Assembly (NCBI GenBank): GCA_039707465.1
Contig: CM077645.1
Coordinates: forward strand, 147,742,503 to 147,806,502
Direction: 5' to 3'
DNA: 64,000 nt
DNA from: Rhabdophis nuchalis
Taxonomy: Eukaryota; Chordata; Lepidosauria; Squamata; Natricidae
The notes under the pieces were generated by a model. It worked only from the letters and a program-made list of their open reading frames with translations, did not search any database and had not been told where the DNA came from. Each line of letters begins with the position of its first letter. The stretch's first letter is position 1. Made by a program: the position numbers and the translations under genes. Shown here in pieces: positions 35,601-45,737 of the stretch.

Positions 35601-35996
35601 TTAATTTTATATCCCGCTCTCTCTCCCCAAGGGGACTCGAGGCGGGGCACAGGCAATTAAAAATACAAATAAGACCACAGACAAAATACAAAATTAAAAA
35701 TGGATTAAATTGATCCTGCGCTAAAACCCATAAACTAAACTAAAAATTACCCCTAAAACCCCTAACCTAAAAAGAGACTACCCAAGGCCGGCCAGGCGAA
35801 AAAAGTGTGTCTTTAATTTTAAGCAGAAGGAGCGGAGGTCTGTGGTTGTCCTGATATCGGGGGGGAAGGTCGTTCCAGAGGGCTGGGCCCGCCACAGAGA
35901 AGGCCCTTCCCCTGGGCGTTGCCCGCTGACAAAGTCTAGTGGACGGCACCCGGAGAAGTCCCTCTCTGTGGGAGCGAATCGGCCGTGAGGATGTAT
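35601..35996 (-). mobile_element. L2 LINE 3' fragment, severely 5'-truncated
   Basis: Nearly the same sequence as 18994-19390: AGCGGGATATAAAATTAAA, CCTCGAGTCCCCTTGGGG and AGGGCCTTCTCTGTGGCGGG on the minus strand. It ends at CATCCTCACGGCCG. It lies in the CDYL intron 280 bp after the exon ending at 35320. The 60-codon frame 35767-35949 contains AGPALWNDLPP. Confidence 0.9.
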
Positions 35997-36088
35997 TCTA
36001 AAATAGTTATGTGCTTTTGTGTTGATGCATTTGCATATTCAGGAAAGCTTTGTAGTTCTATATACTTACATTCTATGTATCTAAAGCA

Positions 36089-36406
36089 CCGTATTTTTTA
36101 GAGTATAAGACGCACCTTTTTCCCTCAAAAAAGGATGAAAATCTGGGTGCGTCTTATACACTGAATACAGCATTTTTTGAATCCCGAAACTCCGCCCCTT
36201 CACCAAAATGGCCGTGCATAGCTTTTAGGAGGCTTTCAGAGAACTCCTGGGGCTAGGGAGGGCAGAAATGAGCGAAAAATGGTCTGTTTTCTGCTCCCCC
36301 CCCAGCAGCACTCTATAAGCTTCCTAAAGGCTTATCCATGCCCTTTTTTTGACAAAAAATAGGCTCTGTGTGCCACTTCCAGCATGCGTGCCATAGGTTT
36401 GCCATC
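36089..36406 (+). mobile_element. Composite MITE remnants
   Basis: The left part CCGTATTTTTTAGAGTATAA and GTGCGTCTTATACACTGAAT belong to the CCGTATTTTT family. The right end, CATGCGTGCCATAGGTTTGC then CATCACAG, matches the ends of the hAT elements at 14781 and 51663. Two elements seem fused or overlapping. Confidence 0.5.
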
Positions 36407-36792
36407 ACAGTCCTAAACATTGCACAACTATTTTGTTTTGTTTTGTTTTATTACTTTTCATCTAAAAATAGTAAGGAGCTTTATTAATATTTTTGAGTGG
36501 CAGTCCAAAGTTGTGGGGAGACCCCAAAGGTCACAAAAATTACTGATAGAACTTACATATGGTCTACATGTTGCCACAGCTTGACTTTGTAATTTGTTCC
36601 CCTTACAAAGTTTCTCTATAGCAAACCCTGTCAACTTCCTTTGAAATATTATCATTCTGAATGTTTCTGCAATCAATTCAAGGCAGTTAAAGTTGTTGAC
36701 TTTAGAACTAATGATATACTTTGCATTGATTTGTTCTGGTTTTTGCTTTTCTTTTAATACTAACTAGATTTTTTTCCTGCAGGGATCTAGAT

Positions 36793-36910
36793 TATGGGTG
36801 TCAAACTCGTTGCTGTCACATGACATTTTGAGACGTTTTTCGCGGAGCTGAGGTGGGCATGGGCTGCGTTTGATGCATTCGGCCCACGGGCCATCAGTTT
36901 GACACCCCTA
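36793..36910 (+). mobile_element. Short hAT-type MITE with perfect 8-bp target duplication
   Basis: Flanked by ATCTAGAT at 36785-36792 and 36911-36918. The left end TATGGGTGTCAAACTCGTTG and right end AGTTTGACACCCCTA are inverted. Only 118 bp. It belongs with the 61839-62100 family (CAGGGGTGTTAAACTGG). Confidence 0.88.
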
Positions 36911-37186
36911 ATCTAGATTCTATATTTTGGTAATAAACATATTTTTTTTAAAAACCTTGCATCATAAACACTCAAATATTGTAATTTATGTAGGGCTAAA
37001 AATTGACATTGATTGAATTATTGTGTTGCTTTAAATATTTGCTTTATTTCAGTTCACTGTACAAACAAAAAGTAATGTATTCTAGTTAATTGTTCCAAGT
37101 AGGAGCATTTTTTTAAGCCACAATGTTTATATTTAGGAAAATATTATGCTTTATTATAACTTACAAATAATTTCTGTCTTTCTTAG

Positions 37187-37330
37187 GCAAATGAAATGTT
37201 ATTTAGTGGAAGGAAGCTAACAGCACAAGAAGCTTGTTCGAAAGGACTGGTGTCTCAAGTATTTTGGCCAGGAACATTCACACAGGAGGTTATGGTTCGA
37301 ATTAAGGAACTTGTCACATGTAATTCAGTT
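37187..37330 (+). CDS. CDYL: CDYL exon (crotonase domain C-terminal part)
   Basis: This is a 48-codon exon in phase 0 on both sides. It begins ANEMLFSGRKLTAQEACSKG and continues with LVSQVFWPGTFTQEVMVRIK. The G-R-x-L-T/S-A-x-E-A pattern is the typical helix of the crotonase fold that follows the active site. The acceptor is TTTCTTAG at 37186 and the donor GTT|GTAAGT at 37331 is a near-consensus site. It joins in frame to the last exon to read NSV-VLEES. Sequence and phase agree with vertebrate CDYL. Confidence 0.96.
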
Positions 37331-37334
37331 GTAA

Positions 37335-39300
37335 GTTGCTTGCTTCTTTCAATGGAAGTTTAATACTCAAGGGTGTTATAATGATTAAGTGTCAGTTCAC
37401 ACAGTAAATTTAGTTTAAAACCATTTTGACCTGGCCCTGCAATATTCTGGGAAAGATTTTCACCATTCAAAACATACAAGAGGCAGATAGGGTTTGTACC
37501 AATCATCCCAATTAACTTTGAACCCAAAAGCTGCTGCTTTATTATCTCTTCTTTTAAAAAGGCACTCAACTGCAGATTGTAATATTTCACAGAGAGAAGG
37601 AAATGACTTGTGGATGAATTTTACAAATAGGTTCCCAATTTCCAACAACACATCATCAGTAGCTGTAATGCAGCTAATTGTGTAATGCACAAATCTAGGG
37701 AACAAATTGTAAGTGTTTATGGTAAGAAATTACTCTAAAAAAATCTCTGTTGTTTTGACTATATCTGGTCCAAAACTATGGAAGAGAAAAGGCATGAAAA
37801 CTCTCTCTTGACTTTTTACCTGAACAGCTTAGTTTCATCACATTGCTCTGTTTAATTTAAAATTTCTTACTGTATAATACTTACTTACCAAATAAAAATA
37901 TGTTTGCATGTAATTATCTGCTACTGCAGAACGTAAGGTTTATAATATGCTGAACCCCAACCACTATTACAAAATAATTTGTTGCTGCTGCATTAGATAT
38001 GATATGCTCATAACACTTGCATTCTAGTAGTGGTCCTGATTGGGGCCAGTATACATTTCACAGTCCATTAGAAATACTTTAACTGTGCCTTCAACTGTAA
38101 TCTACTAATCTATTTGGTTGGCCTTTCTGTAGTTCCACAGCGTATGTGAGATTTGCAATGGAGTGTGGATTGCTACTTCAACCTGTTTTAATATCTAGCC
38201 TTGATTTAGTACCTATTATTATTAGCAAAAGATGCTTATATAACCAAACCAGAGACATCTGGGTAGCTTCAATCAAGGATGAAAGATACTAGCTTCCACA
38301 TTGCAGCTGTCTTGTAGTCACCCCAGCTTAATTACAGTTGGGAATGTTAATGTTTCTCGACTAAGATTTCTTGCAATTAAAACCCATTTGCATGTCTTCT
38401 GTGCATGCACATACCCATTTTTAGCATAGCATCTATGTTAATTGCAGTCCCACCACAACCTGCTAGAGGGATTGAGGCAGTTTCTGAGATAATATTTGCA
38501 CTTTACTGTCTGTGCTTTGTGGTTTTAAAATGCTAATTTTAGGAAAACATAAAAGTTGATTGTATTCTAAATGGAATATATACTACTTAAATTCCTGTTC
38601 ATTTTTATCCTTAAGAATCCTTTCCACATCTTATCTGTAATCAAAGGAATTGTGTAATAGAGCACTGATATGGGGGAACGAACATGCAATCAAGCCACAA
38701 GGGAGAGCAACATGTTGAAATAGCACTTCAGATGTGCAACTGTGCATCAGAATTCAGATAACAGGATTCATCCAGGATCCATCCAAGTGTCAACAGAATT
38801 CCTTTTGCAGACATGTGGGTGTTTCGGAAAATTGTTGACTAAGATAATGTTCTGGAACACTTCGTGCTAAATCAGAGTGGTTCTTTTGACATTTCTTTCA
38901 CATTTAGTAAAACAAAGCTAAAATAATTTCATTCCACATTATCTTGATGTGTATTACATACATTTCTAGTTTCTAGCTTTTGCATTAGCCCAAATCAGTT
39001 GTACTGAAACACTTGACAAAGGAAGAAAAATTGAGTAAAGGGTACTAATAGAAAATCCTATTTCATGCAGCAAATCACAGCTTGCAATACATCCAAAAAT
39101 CTGCCTGTACAAGTAGAAGAGAAGAAACAGACTTTTTCATTTGTTTTTTTTTTAAATCTTTGGATTTATATTCTCTTCCCTTGAAACCAAATAAAATGAT
39201 TTGATTTGTGCAAATTCCAAGTCTACTACCAATTTGGTGGCTTTTGGGGGACCAGAAAGGCAATTGAGCCAGAGGAGCCATTGGATTTCTGACCTCCTAC
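37335..39300. other. CDYL last intron, 5' part, no gene seen
   Basis: Unique-looking AT-rich sequence; short overlapping frames on both strands at 37460-37705 are not supported as genes. Confidence 0.4.
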
Positions 39301-39309
39301 ATGCCTTTC

Positions 39310-39684
39310 TGTCAGAATTTGTTGTATAAATTCAAATCCAGAAGCGCACAGGCATAACTGATGCAGCAGGATTCATTAACTTCTTTATATACATAAGAAT
39401 AGATGAATAAATGTACAATACCAACAGGTGGTTCTTCCAAGTAAACAAAAGGCAGGAGAGTTACAGGCAAACCCAAGCAGTTAGCTTCATATCAGCAGAC
39501 AAGCCCAGACATACAACTAGTTTTTTGAGCAACAGACTCAGCTCAGAGCTTACAGACTAGTTTCAGTTTCAATTCTCTGCACAGACTCAGATCTGTTTAA
39601 GCTCCCATTGGCTGACTTAGTTGCTAGGCCTATTCATTGGCTGACCTTGTTCCCATATCTCTCCCAATCATGAATATTTTAACA
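39310..39684 (-). mobile_element. Solo LTR with 5-bp target duplication (minus strand)
   Basis: The 375-bp unit starts TGTCAGAATT and ends TTTTAACA on the + strand (so TGTTAAAA...TTCTGACA on the minus). It is flanked by CTTTC at 39305-39309 and 39685-39689. The reverse strand contains CCAATG boxes and TATATAAAG, consistent with an LTR promoter. No internal retroviral or retrotransposon sequence is adjacent, so it is a solo LTR in the CDYL intron. Confidence 0.8.
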
Positions 39685-39915
39685 CTTTCCTTCTTTCCTT
39701 CCTTTCTCTGAACAGGGGGTCACTTTTTTAATTGTAAAGGGCAGACAAGAGAAAATATGGCCTCTGAGATTATTAGATTGGCTTAACATTTAATTATTTA
39801 AAAGTTTTATTTGTGAAATTGCCAATAAAAGTCCCTGAAAATAGTTAACATCCTAATTTTTTTTCCCAAAGAGATATAACTATATATTTTTAATTATTTC
39901 AACAAGTAGCATATA

Positions 39916-41086
39916 CCGTATTTTTCGGAGTATAAAAACCACCTTTTTTCCTTCAAAAAGAGGCTGAAAATCTGGGTGTGTCTTATCCATTGAATACAGC
40001 ATTTTTTGCGTCCTGAAACCCCGCCCCTTCACCAAAATGGCCACGCGCATACCCTTATGGAGGCTTCCAGAGAGCTCCTTGGGGCTGGGGAAGGCAGAAA
40101 TGAGCAGAAAACAGGGCATTTTTGCCCCTAGCCTCCAGCAGCACTATAAGACTCCATAAGGCTATGCATGCAATTTTTTTGATCAAAAAACGGTCAGTTT
40201 ACACGAAAAAACCAGTCCGGTTTTTCCTCTTTTTGTCCCCTCTTTTGGGGAGGTTTGCAGACTGCAAAAAGGGTTTTTCCCCCCTTTTGGAAAGCTGTTT
40301 AATTAGAGTGATTGATGAGAATTACGTTGGTCAAGTACTGTGCCTGCAGAATCAAAGATTTGTTCCAAAGGTGGTCAGTGATTTCCTTCTCCAGCACATG
40401 GGTAAATACACCTGGAAACATCTACCTACTCTCTCACTCTCTACCTACCTCTCTACTGTATTTCTCTCTCTTTATTTCTCTCTCTCTATCCCTCTCCCTA
40501 CCTATCTACACTCTCTCTTCCTACCTATCTATTGTATTTCTCCCCCCCCCTCTATATACCTACCTACCTACTCTCTCTCTCTCTCCCTACCTATTTACTG
40601 TATTTCTATTTCTCTCTATCCCTCTATCTACACATACTCTCTCTCTCCCTACCTACCTACCTACTGTATTTCTCTCTCCTCCCCTCTGTCTACCTATATA
40701 TCTACCTACTGTCTCTCTCCCCCTACCTATCTACTGTATTTCTCTATTTCTCTCTATCCCTCTACCTACCTACCTATCTATCTACACTGTCTCTCTCCCT
40801 ACTTACCTACCTACTGTATTTCTCTCTCTTTCTCTCTCTCTATCCCTTTATCTACCTACCTATCTAACTACACACTCTACCTACCTACCTACTGTATTTC
40901 TCTCTCTCTCCCTCTACCTACCTACCTACCTAACTACTCTCTTTCTCCCTACCTACCTACTGTCTTTGTCTCTCTTTCTCTCCCTCTCTATCCCTCTATC
41001 TACCTACCTACTTTTTTTTTTAATTGCCTCTTCAAAACCTGGGTGCATCTTATACTCCGGTATGTCTTATACTCCGAAAAATACGG
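39916..41086 (+). mobile_element. TA-flanked MITE with internal minisatellite
   Basis: The ends CCGTATTTTTCGGAGTATAA and its inverse TTATACTCCGAAAAATACGG are perfect over 20 bases and flanked by TA (39914-39915, 41087-41088). The left interior (ACCCCGCCCCTTCACCAAAA, TTTGCAGACTGCAAAAAGG) is the body of the family. From about 40420 to 41010 it holds an imperfect tandem array with roughly 72-bp period. Superfamily is inferred (Tc1/mariner-like from the TA duplication). Long open frames (357, 267 and 111 codons) are repeat translations, not genes. Confidence 0.85.
40420..41010 (+). repeat. About 72-bp CTAC/CTCT minisatellite, about 8 units
   Basis: The landmark TACTGTATTTCTCTC recurs at 40454, 40530 (one change), 40596, 40662, 40732, 40812, 40890 and 40958, so spacing is 66-80 bp. 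Each unit has CTCTATCCCTCTA, CTACCTACC and ACTCTCTCTCCC parts. Confidence 0.9.
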
Positions 41087-41559
41087 TAAATATGTTCTTA
41101 CTGCATATAATTTAACTTATGCTGGAAAAGGTAAAGAATTCAACATAAATCTGAAGTCAAGGATGGAAGGTTGTGGAGCTTGTACTACTATCTGAAATCC
41201 ATGCTGTTTAAATAGAGACGTTTCAGTCAGCTAACTCAGATAAAGGATAGGGACAGTCTTACAAATCTTGATAGATGACTTCACTCTAATGGCCTGGAGG
41301 ATATAATGTTATGGTAATTCCAGTTCTTTTCAGAGAAAATGGAATCAGTAGGGTTTGGGAACTCTCTTTTGAGATATCATATGGTTCTCTCTTATTTCAT
41401 ATGCTTTAACAACTATATAAGGCACAGAAAAACATAGCTATTACAATCTATTTAATCACAATCTATTTAAAAACATAAAAAGGGAATTGGTAATATAGCC
41501 AACATTTTATGTCTCACTGTTGTAAACAAGATGCATTAAGGAACACACCGACTTGGAAA

Positions 41560-43565
41560 AAAGAGTGATATTTCTCCTCCACTTTTGCTCCTTCTAAGTT
41601 ATACCAAATTATCATTTCATGTTCCTCTTTTCATCTATTTTACCCTAATGAAACCATCTAGTTATTTTTTATTTTTAGTTCCTTTTTCTTCTATTCTTGT
41701 ATTCTTGTATTCTTCTTCTATTCTTGTTCTTCAGTTAAGCTCTCTCTTTTACTCTCTTCTCTTCTCTTTCCTGGTCTCAGTGCTCCATCTAAATTTATAG
41801 CTTATCCTTGCCATCTAAAGTTTCACACACATTTTTAACATATCAAATAGTTCATTATAAATCCATAATGCCAATTTAACTAAACTAACAGTTTTTTCAT
41901 CATAGTTTGTTTCCATTTCCAATCCAATTTGTTCTCTTTCTATTTTTTCATCTTAAACTTATTTTCTTCTTAGCATATAAACAATATCACCAATTTCCAT
42001 TTCAAGATTGAACCAAATTATCCTTTCTTCTTTCATCTGTTAATCTATTTTACTATAAGCAACATACACCTTCAGTTTCAATTTATTACACAAAAACATG
42101 CAACTTAACAATTACTAATGTTATTATAATTCCCTTATATCTTAGTTACCTACATATCAATAGCAATATTGATACAATTCCCTTTAATGTAGTAATATAT
42201 CATTATTTCTTTTCTTCCAAATCCTTTCTCTCCTTTGTGCTTGTATTATTCTAGTAATTTCCCCCAGGGTTTTCCCTCATCTATTCCCACTTTTCCCTTC
42301 TTTGCTATTCAATTGTTTCTTGGGAGGGGGGGGGGGGAGGCACATCCGCTTTGTTTATTTTTTTTTGTGTCACTGTAAATCCCAGTAAAATCATGTGTTT
42401 TTTATTTTCAGTTCCCATGTCATCATCTTGCTCTTCATTTAAACTCTCTTCTTCCACATTGTCTTCTTGCCCTTTTTTTTTAAGGCCTCTTTTACCCCCT
42501 GTTCTCCTGTTTGCCACCTAGTGTCTGGGTACTGAGTACTCTCTGTATTTCTGAAATTTTTACAGTTTCACGCACATTTTTTAACATCTCAAATAGTTCA
42601 TTCAGAGCTCCATAATGTCAGTTTAACAATTTTTTAAAGATTTTTTAAAACTTGTATTACATTTAATTAGAATTTAAAGTCCATGCAGTCCTTTTTCCCC
42701 TTTAATTTCCAAATTCTAGAATCCAATTTTAATGTTAGTCCAGTCCAAATTGAAGATTTATTTTCTTCCACAACCCTGAACAATCAAAACCAAACACTGT
42801 TGCAAACACAAACACTCCTTAAAAGTTCTCACCTCTGCAATATATCTTTCTCTGTAGCCAAGGTCAAATTCTACAGCTGTACTTCCTCTTTAATCCATCT
42901 CTAAGTATTACAATGGTCTCTTCTCAGCAGTAGATGACCTCTCTCCGCTGTGCACCCAATGTGTTAATTGTCAATAACTGTCAAAACCACTTTTATTCCA
43001 AAAAACCCTAAAAAAGACGGAACTTTACCCCTGGATTCTTTGTTTGTGTCAAATTTAGTATTTTCCAATCCAGATAAAACATAGATCTTCTGAGGCTTTA
43101 GGTGCTTTAGCCTCTGCTTCAACTTTCTTCCTCCATGAAATTTTCCAAATGCCAAATAGCCACTAATTCCACACTGGGATCTTTTTTAAGTCCAAATTTA
43201 AAAATTCTTTTACCTGTGAGTTAGCCAATTACTCACCCGGTTCCAATACTTTGTTCCAACATCACTCCAGCTCAAAAATCTTAGTCCAGTTGCCCCAGCT
43301 TGAAAGCGGTCATTTGGGTACGGCCGCCACCCTTGCTGTTGATTTGAAGAGTTTCCCTCTGACCTACTGTGGAACCTGCTGAATCTTCTTGGCGCTCCAA
43401 GGCGCCTCTCCTTCTTCCCCGTCTCTTAAAGATGGTTCCGGTCCGCAGACCCCCTGACAGCAGTTTGTCTCCTTGGATTTCGTGATGCCCCCTCAGACCT
43501 TGCTAATTTCCAATCATTCTCACTACGATGCTTCCGGTTTCCTAACATCTTAATTTTAGCAGGCC
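41560..43565 (-). mobile_element. Probable L1-like 5' region, internally duplicated (minus strand)
   Basis: The T- and C-rich + strand implies an A- and G-rich sense strand. A 70-codon minus frame at 42305-42517 begins MANRRTGGKRGLKKKG and is acidic after that (EEESLNEEQDDD), like the start of an L1 ORF1 protein. A GC-richer segment at 43310-43560 would be its 5' untranslated region. Stretches 41819-41882 and 42566-42628 are duplicates about 747 bp apart. The element type is inferred and the boundaries are approximate. Confidence 0.4.
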
Positions 43566-44289
43566 TGAAAAGCTGTATATGTATAAACATAAATCATTCC
43601 AAAGTATAGTCACCCTGTCAGTTAGTGTCTCTTTGACTTTTATTTGATCAGCATACTTTCCATTTCAATTGCCCAATTCAGTACATACTATGCATTCATA
43701 TTGTTGCTAACTGTATGAAGCAAAGCGTTTATAATGTAGACTTTTTCTGCCAAAATAAGGCTGGTTGGGTTTTTTTTTTTTAATTGTTAATCTACTACTA
43801 CTAGTGCTAATCTACTACTGCTACTGCTAATTTTAATACAAAATTAGTCTTAAGCAAATTAAACTCATGGAGAAAAGGAAGAACTTCAAAAGTGTAGTGT
43901 GAAAAAATAAAGGATTGCTGAAGGGAAGGTAAAATTTTCTTTAAAGTTGATGGTCCCTGCTCCCCCCCCCCCCCCCGGCCAAAAAAAAAAGGTGATGGGG
44001 TGTCTGTTTTTCCTTTCTTGGCTGTTAAGGCAACTTTTATTTTCAAAAGTGTTCTCTGTTGATCAAGAGTATTTTGTTGGTCTTTCCCTGATTTTCCAGA
44101 AGGGTGAATGTAGAGGATTTCATTCTCTTATCTGGAGCACAAATAGAAAAAGAGAGGATGTCCTTTCCTAATCCTACAATTGTAGTTACCAGAATTCATC
44201 AATGTCTATATGCATGTTATTCAATTATTTTTATTAATAACATGGAGAAAGAAGTTAGGGAATGGCAATTAGGTTTGGGTTTTTTTGGG

Positions 44290-44571
44290 AAAAAAATTTT
44301 TTATTTTTAATAAAACAAAAATACAAAAAGGAAAAGTCATCATTCTACATTATATTCTTTGGAAAGTATATTGACTGGTTACACATAACTCTTGTGCATT
44401 TCTAAAATCATTATTATTCATAGATAATCTCATTTTATAGATTTTATATCAAAATATTCATTATATATTTTGATATCATTACACCAGAATTCTCCTCTAA
44501 TATTCCATATTTGATCTATCTTCTTCTTCAAACATGTCTTACTTAAACATAACCACATAATGGCATCCATT
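44290..44571 (-). mobile_element. L1-like fragment split by the hAT insertion (left part)
   Basis: The + strand begins TTTTTTATTTTTAATAAAAC with a purine-rich stretch, typical of minus-strand L1 3' ends in this window. It appears to continue at 45738 after the inserted hAT. No protein similarity supports the call. Confidence 0.3.
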
Positions 44572-44612
44572 GTCTATTCCAGTGGTCGGCAAACCACGGC
44601 TCGCGTGCCACG

Positions 44613-44990
44613 AGCAGCTCTTTGGCCCCTCGGGTGCAGCTCTTCCTCTCTCCTTTCCCCCCCCCAGGAGGCAGCGGAGGGCCCGGCATGTCGGTTGGGG
44701 GGGGCTCTGGCTGCCTCCCCCTGGAGTGAGGGAGCGAGCCAACGGGCGGGGGGAATGCCCGGGGCTGTGGCTGCGCCGGAGCCGTTCGGCCGCTGCGCGC
44801 ACAGGGAGGCAGGTGGGGAGCGCCCGGACGGCTCCGGCGCAGCTGCAGACCGGGCGCTACCCCCGCCCGTTCGCTTATTCGCTCGCTCTGGGGGAGGCAG
44901 CCAGAGCCCCCCCAACCGACATGCCGGGCCCTCCGCTGCCTCCGGGGGGGGAAGGAGAGAGGAAGAGCCGCACCCGAGAGGCCAAAGAGG
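44613..44990. repeat. Imperfect inverted repeat, arms about 170 bp
   Basis: The left arm carries CTCTTTGGCCCCTCGGGTGC, AGGCAGCGGAGGGCCCGGCA and TGTCGGTTGGGGGGG. The right arm carries the reverse complements in reverse order (ACCGACATGCCGGGCCCTCC, GAGAGGCCAAAGAG). The arms end near GGAGCCGTTCGG (44777) and CGGACGGCTCC (44825), leaving a loop of about 40 bp. Confidence 0.9.
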
Positions 44991-45255
44991 GACCTGGTGG
45001 AAACGTGGCCGGCTGTCCTGCCCGATGCGCTCGGACGGCGGGAGCTGCCTGTCGCAGGGCTCGGGGCCAGCAGCAGCAACAGCTGCCTGCAGAGAGCGCC
45101 GAACCATGCTTTCCGGGGCTGGCCACCGCGTGCGGCTGGGACGGAGGTGGGCATGCGGCGCCCGGACAGCCTCTGCGGTGCTTGGATGGCCGCGGCCTCA
45201 GGTTCTCTCCCTGCCCGCTCACTGCGTGAAAACCCGTGCCGGGCTTTCCACTGCT

Positions 45256-45540
45256 TGGGGGGGGGGGGAAGGGAGGGAGAGAGGGAGGGGAGACTGACAT
45301 ACAGAGAGAGGGAGGGGGAGGGAGGAAGAGACAAACAGAGAGACACAGAGAGAGAGGGAGGGAGAGAGGGAATCAGAGAGGGAGGGAGAGAGAGAGACAC
45401 ACACACACACACACACAGAATGACAGATGGGGGGAGGGAGGAGGGAGACAGATAAAGAGAGAGATAGACAGAGACAAAAAGAGAAAGAAAAATAGAAAGA
45501 AAAAGTGGTAGAGAGAGAGAAAGAAAGAAAAAGAAAGAAT
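45256..45540 (+). repeat. (GGGA)n, (GAGA)n and (AC)n simple repeats
   Basis: A long purine tract from GGGGGGGGGG through GGGAGAGAGG units, with an (AC)n run at about 45397-45417 and GAAAGAAAG at the end. Confidence 0.9.
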
Positions 45541-45737
45541 TTTGGTTGCTAAGCAGGACCGTCGTTAAGTGAGTTTCACCACATTTTCCAAGTTGGCCAC
45601 GCCCACCCGGTCACATGACCGCTGAGCCACTCCCACAAAACAGGCCACTCCTTTTGGCTCTCAAAAAAAATTTCAATCGTGATACTGTTGATATTTGGCT
45701 CTCTTGACTAATAAGTTTGCCCACCACTGATCTATTT

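Larger units (their letters stand above)
44580..45729 (+). mobile_element. hAT-type element with a very large internal palindrome
   Basis: The ends are CAGTGGTCGGCAAACC and, inverted, GTTTGCCCACCACTG. They are flanked by GTCTATTC (44572-44579) and ATCTATTT (45730-45737), an 8-bp duplication with two changes. The interior is GC-rich and contains a long inverted repeat at about 44613-44990. It continues into GGGA/GAGA/CA simple repeats (45256-45540) and a piece resembling the CAGGTAGTCC family (TTGCTAAGCAGGACCGTCGT). No transposase is encoded. Overlapping frames up to 289 codons on both strands reflect GC-rich palindromic DNA. Confidence 0.85.

Noticed and set aside
40122..41195. 357-codon open frame (and 267- and 111-codon frames in other registers)
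   Set aside because: All three frames are open at once because the CTAC/CTCT minisatellite has few stop codons in any register; the peptide is only SLSLP/YLPT repeats.
44543..45455. Overlapping frames of 141-289 codons on both strands and a CpG-island-like GC block
   Set aside because: They lie inside a hAT element with a giant palindrome and purine runs; GC-rich DNA has few stops, and no protein family motif is seen. Not treated as a promoter.
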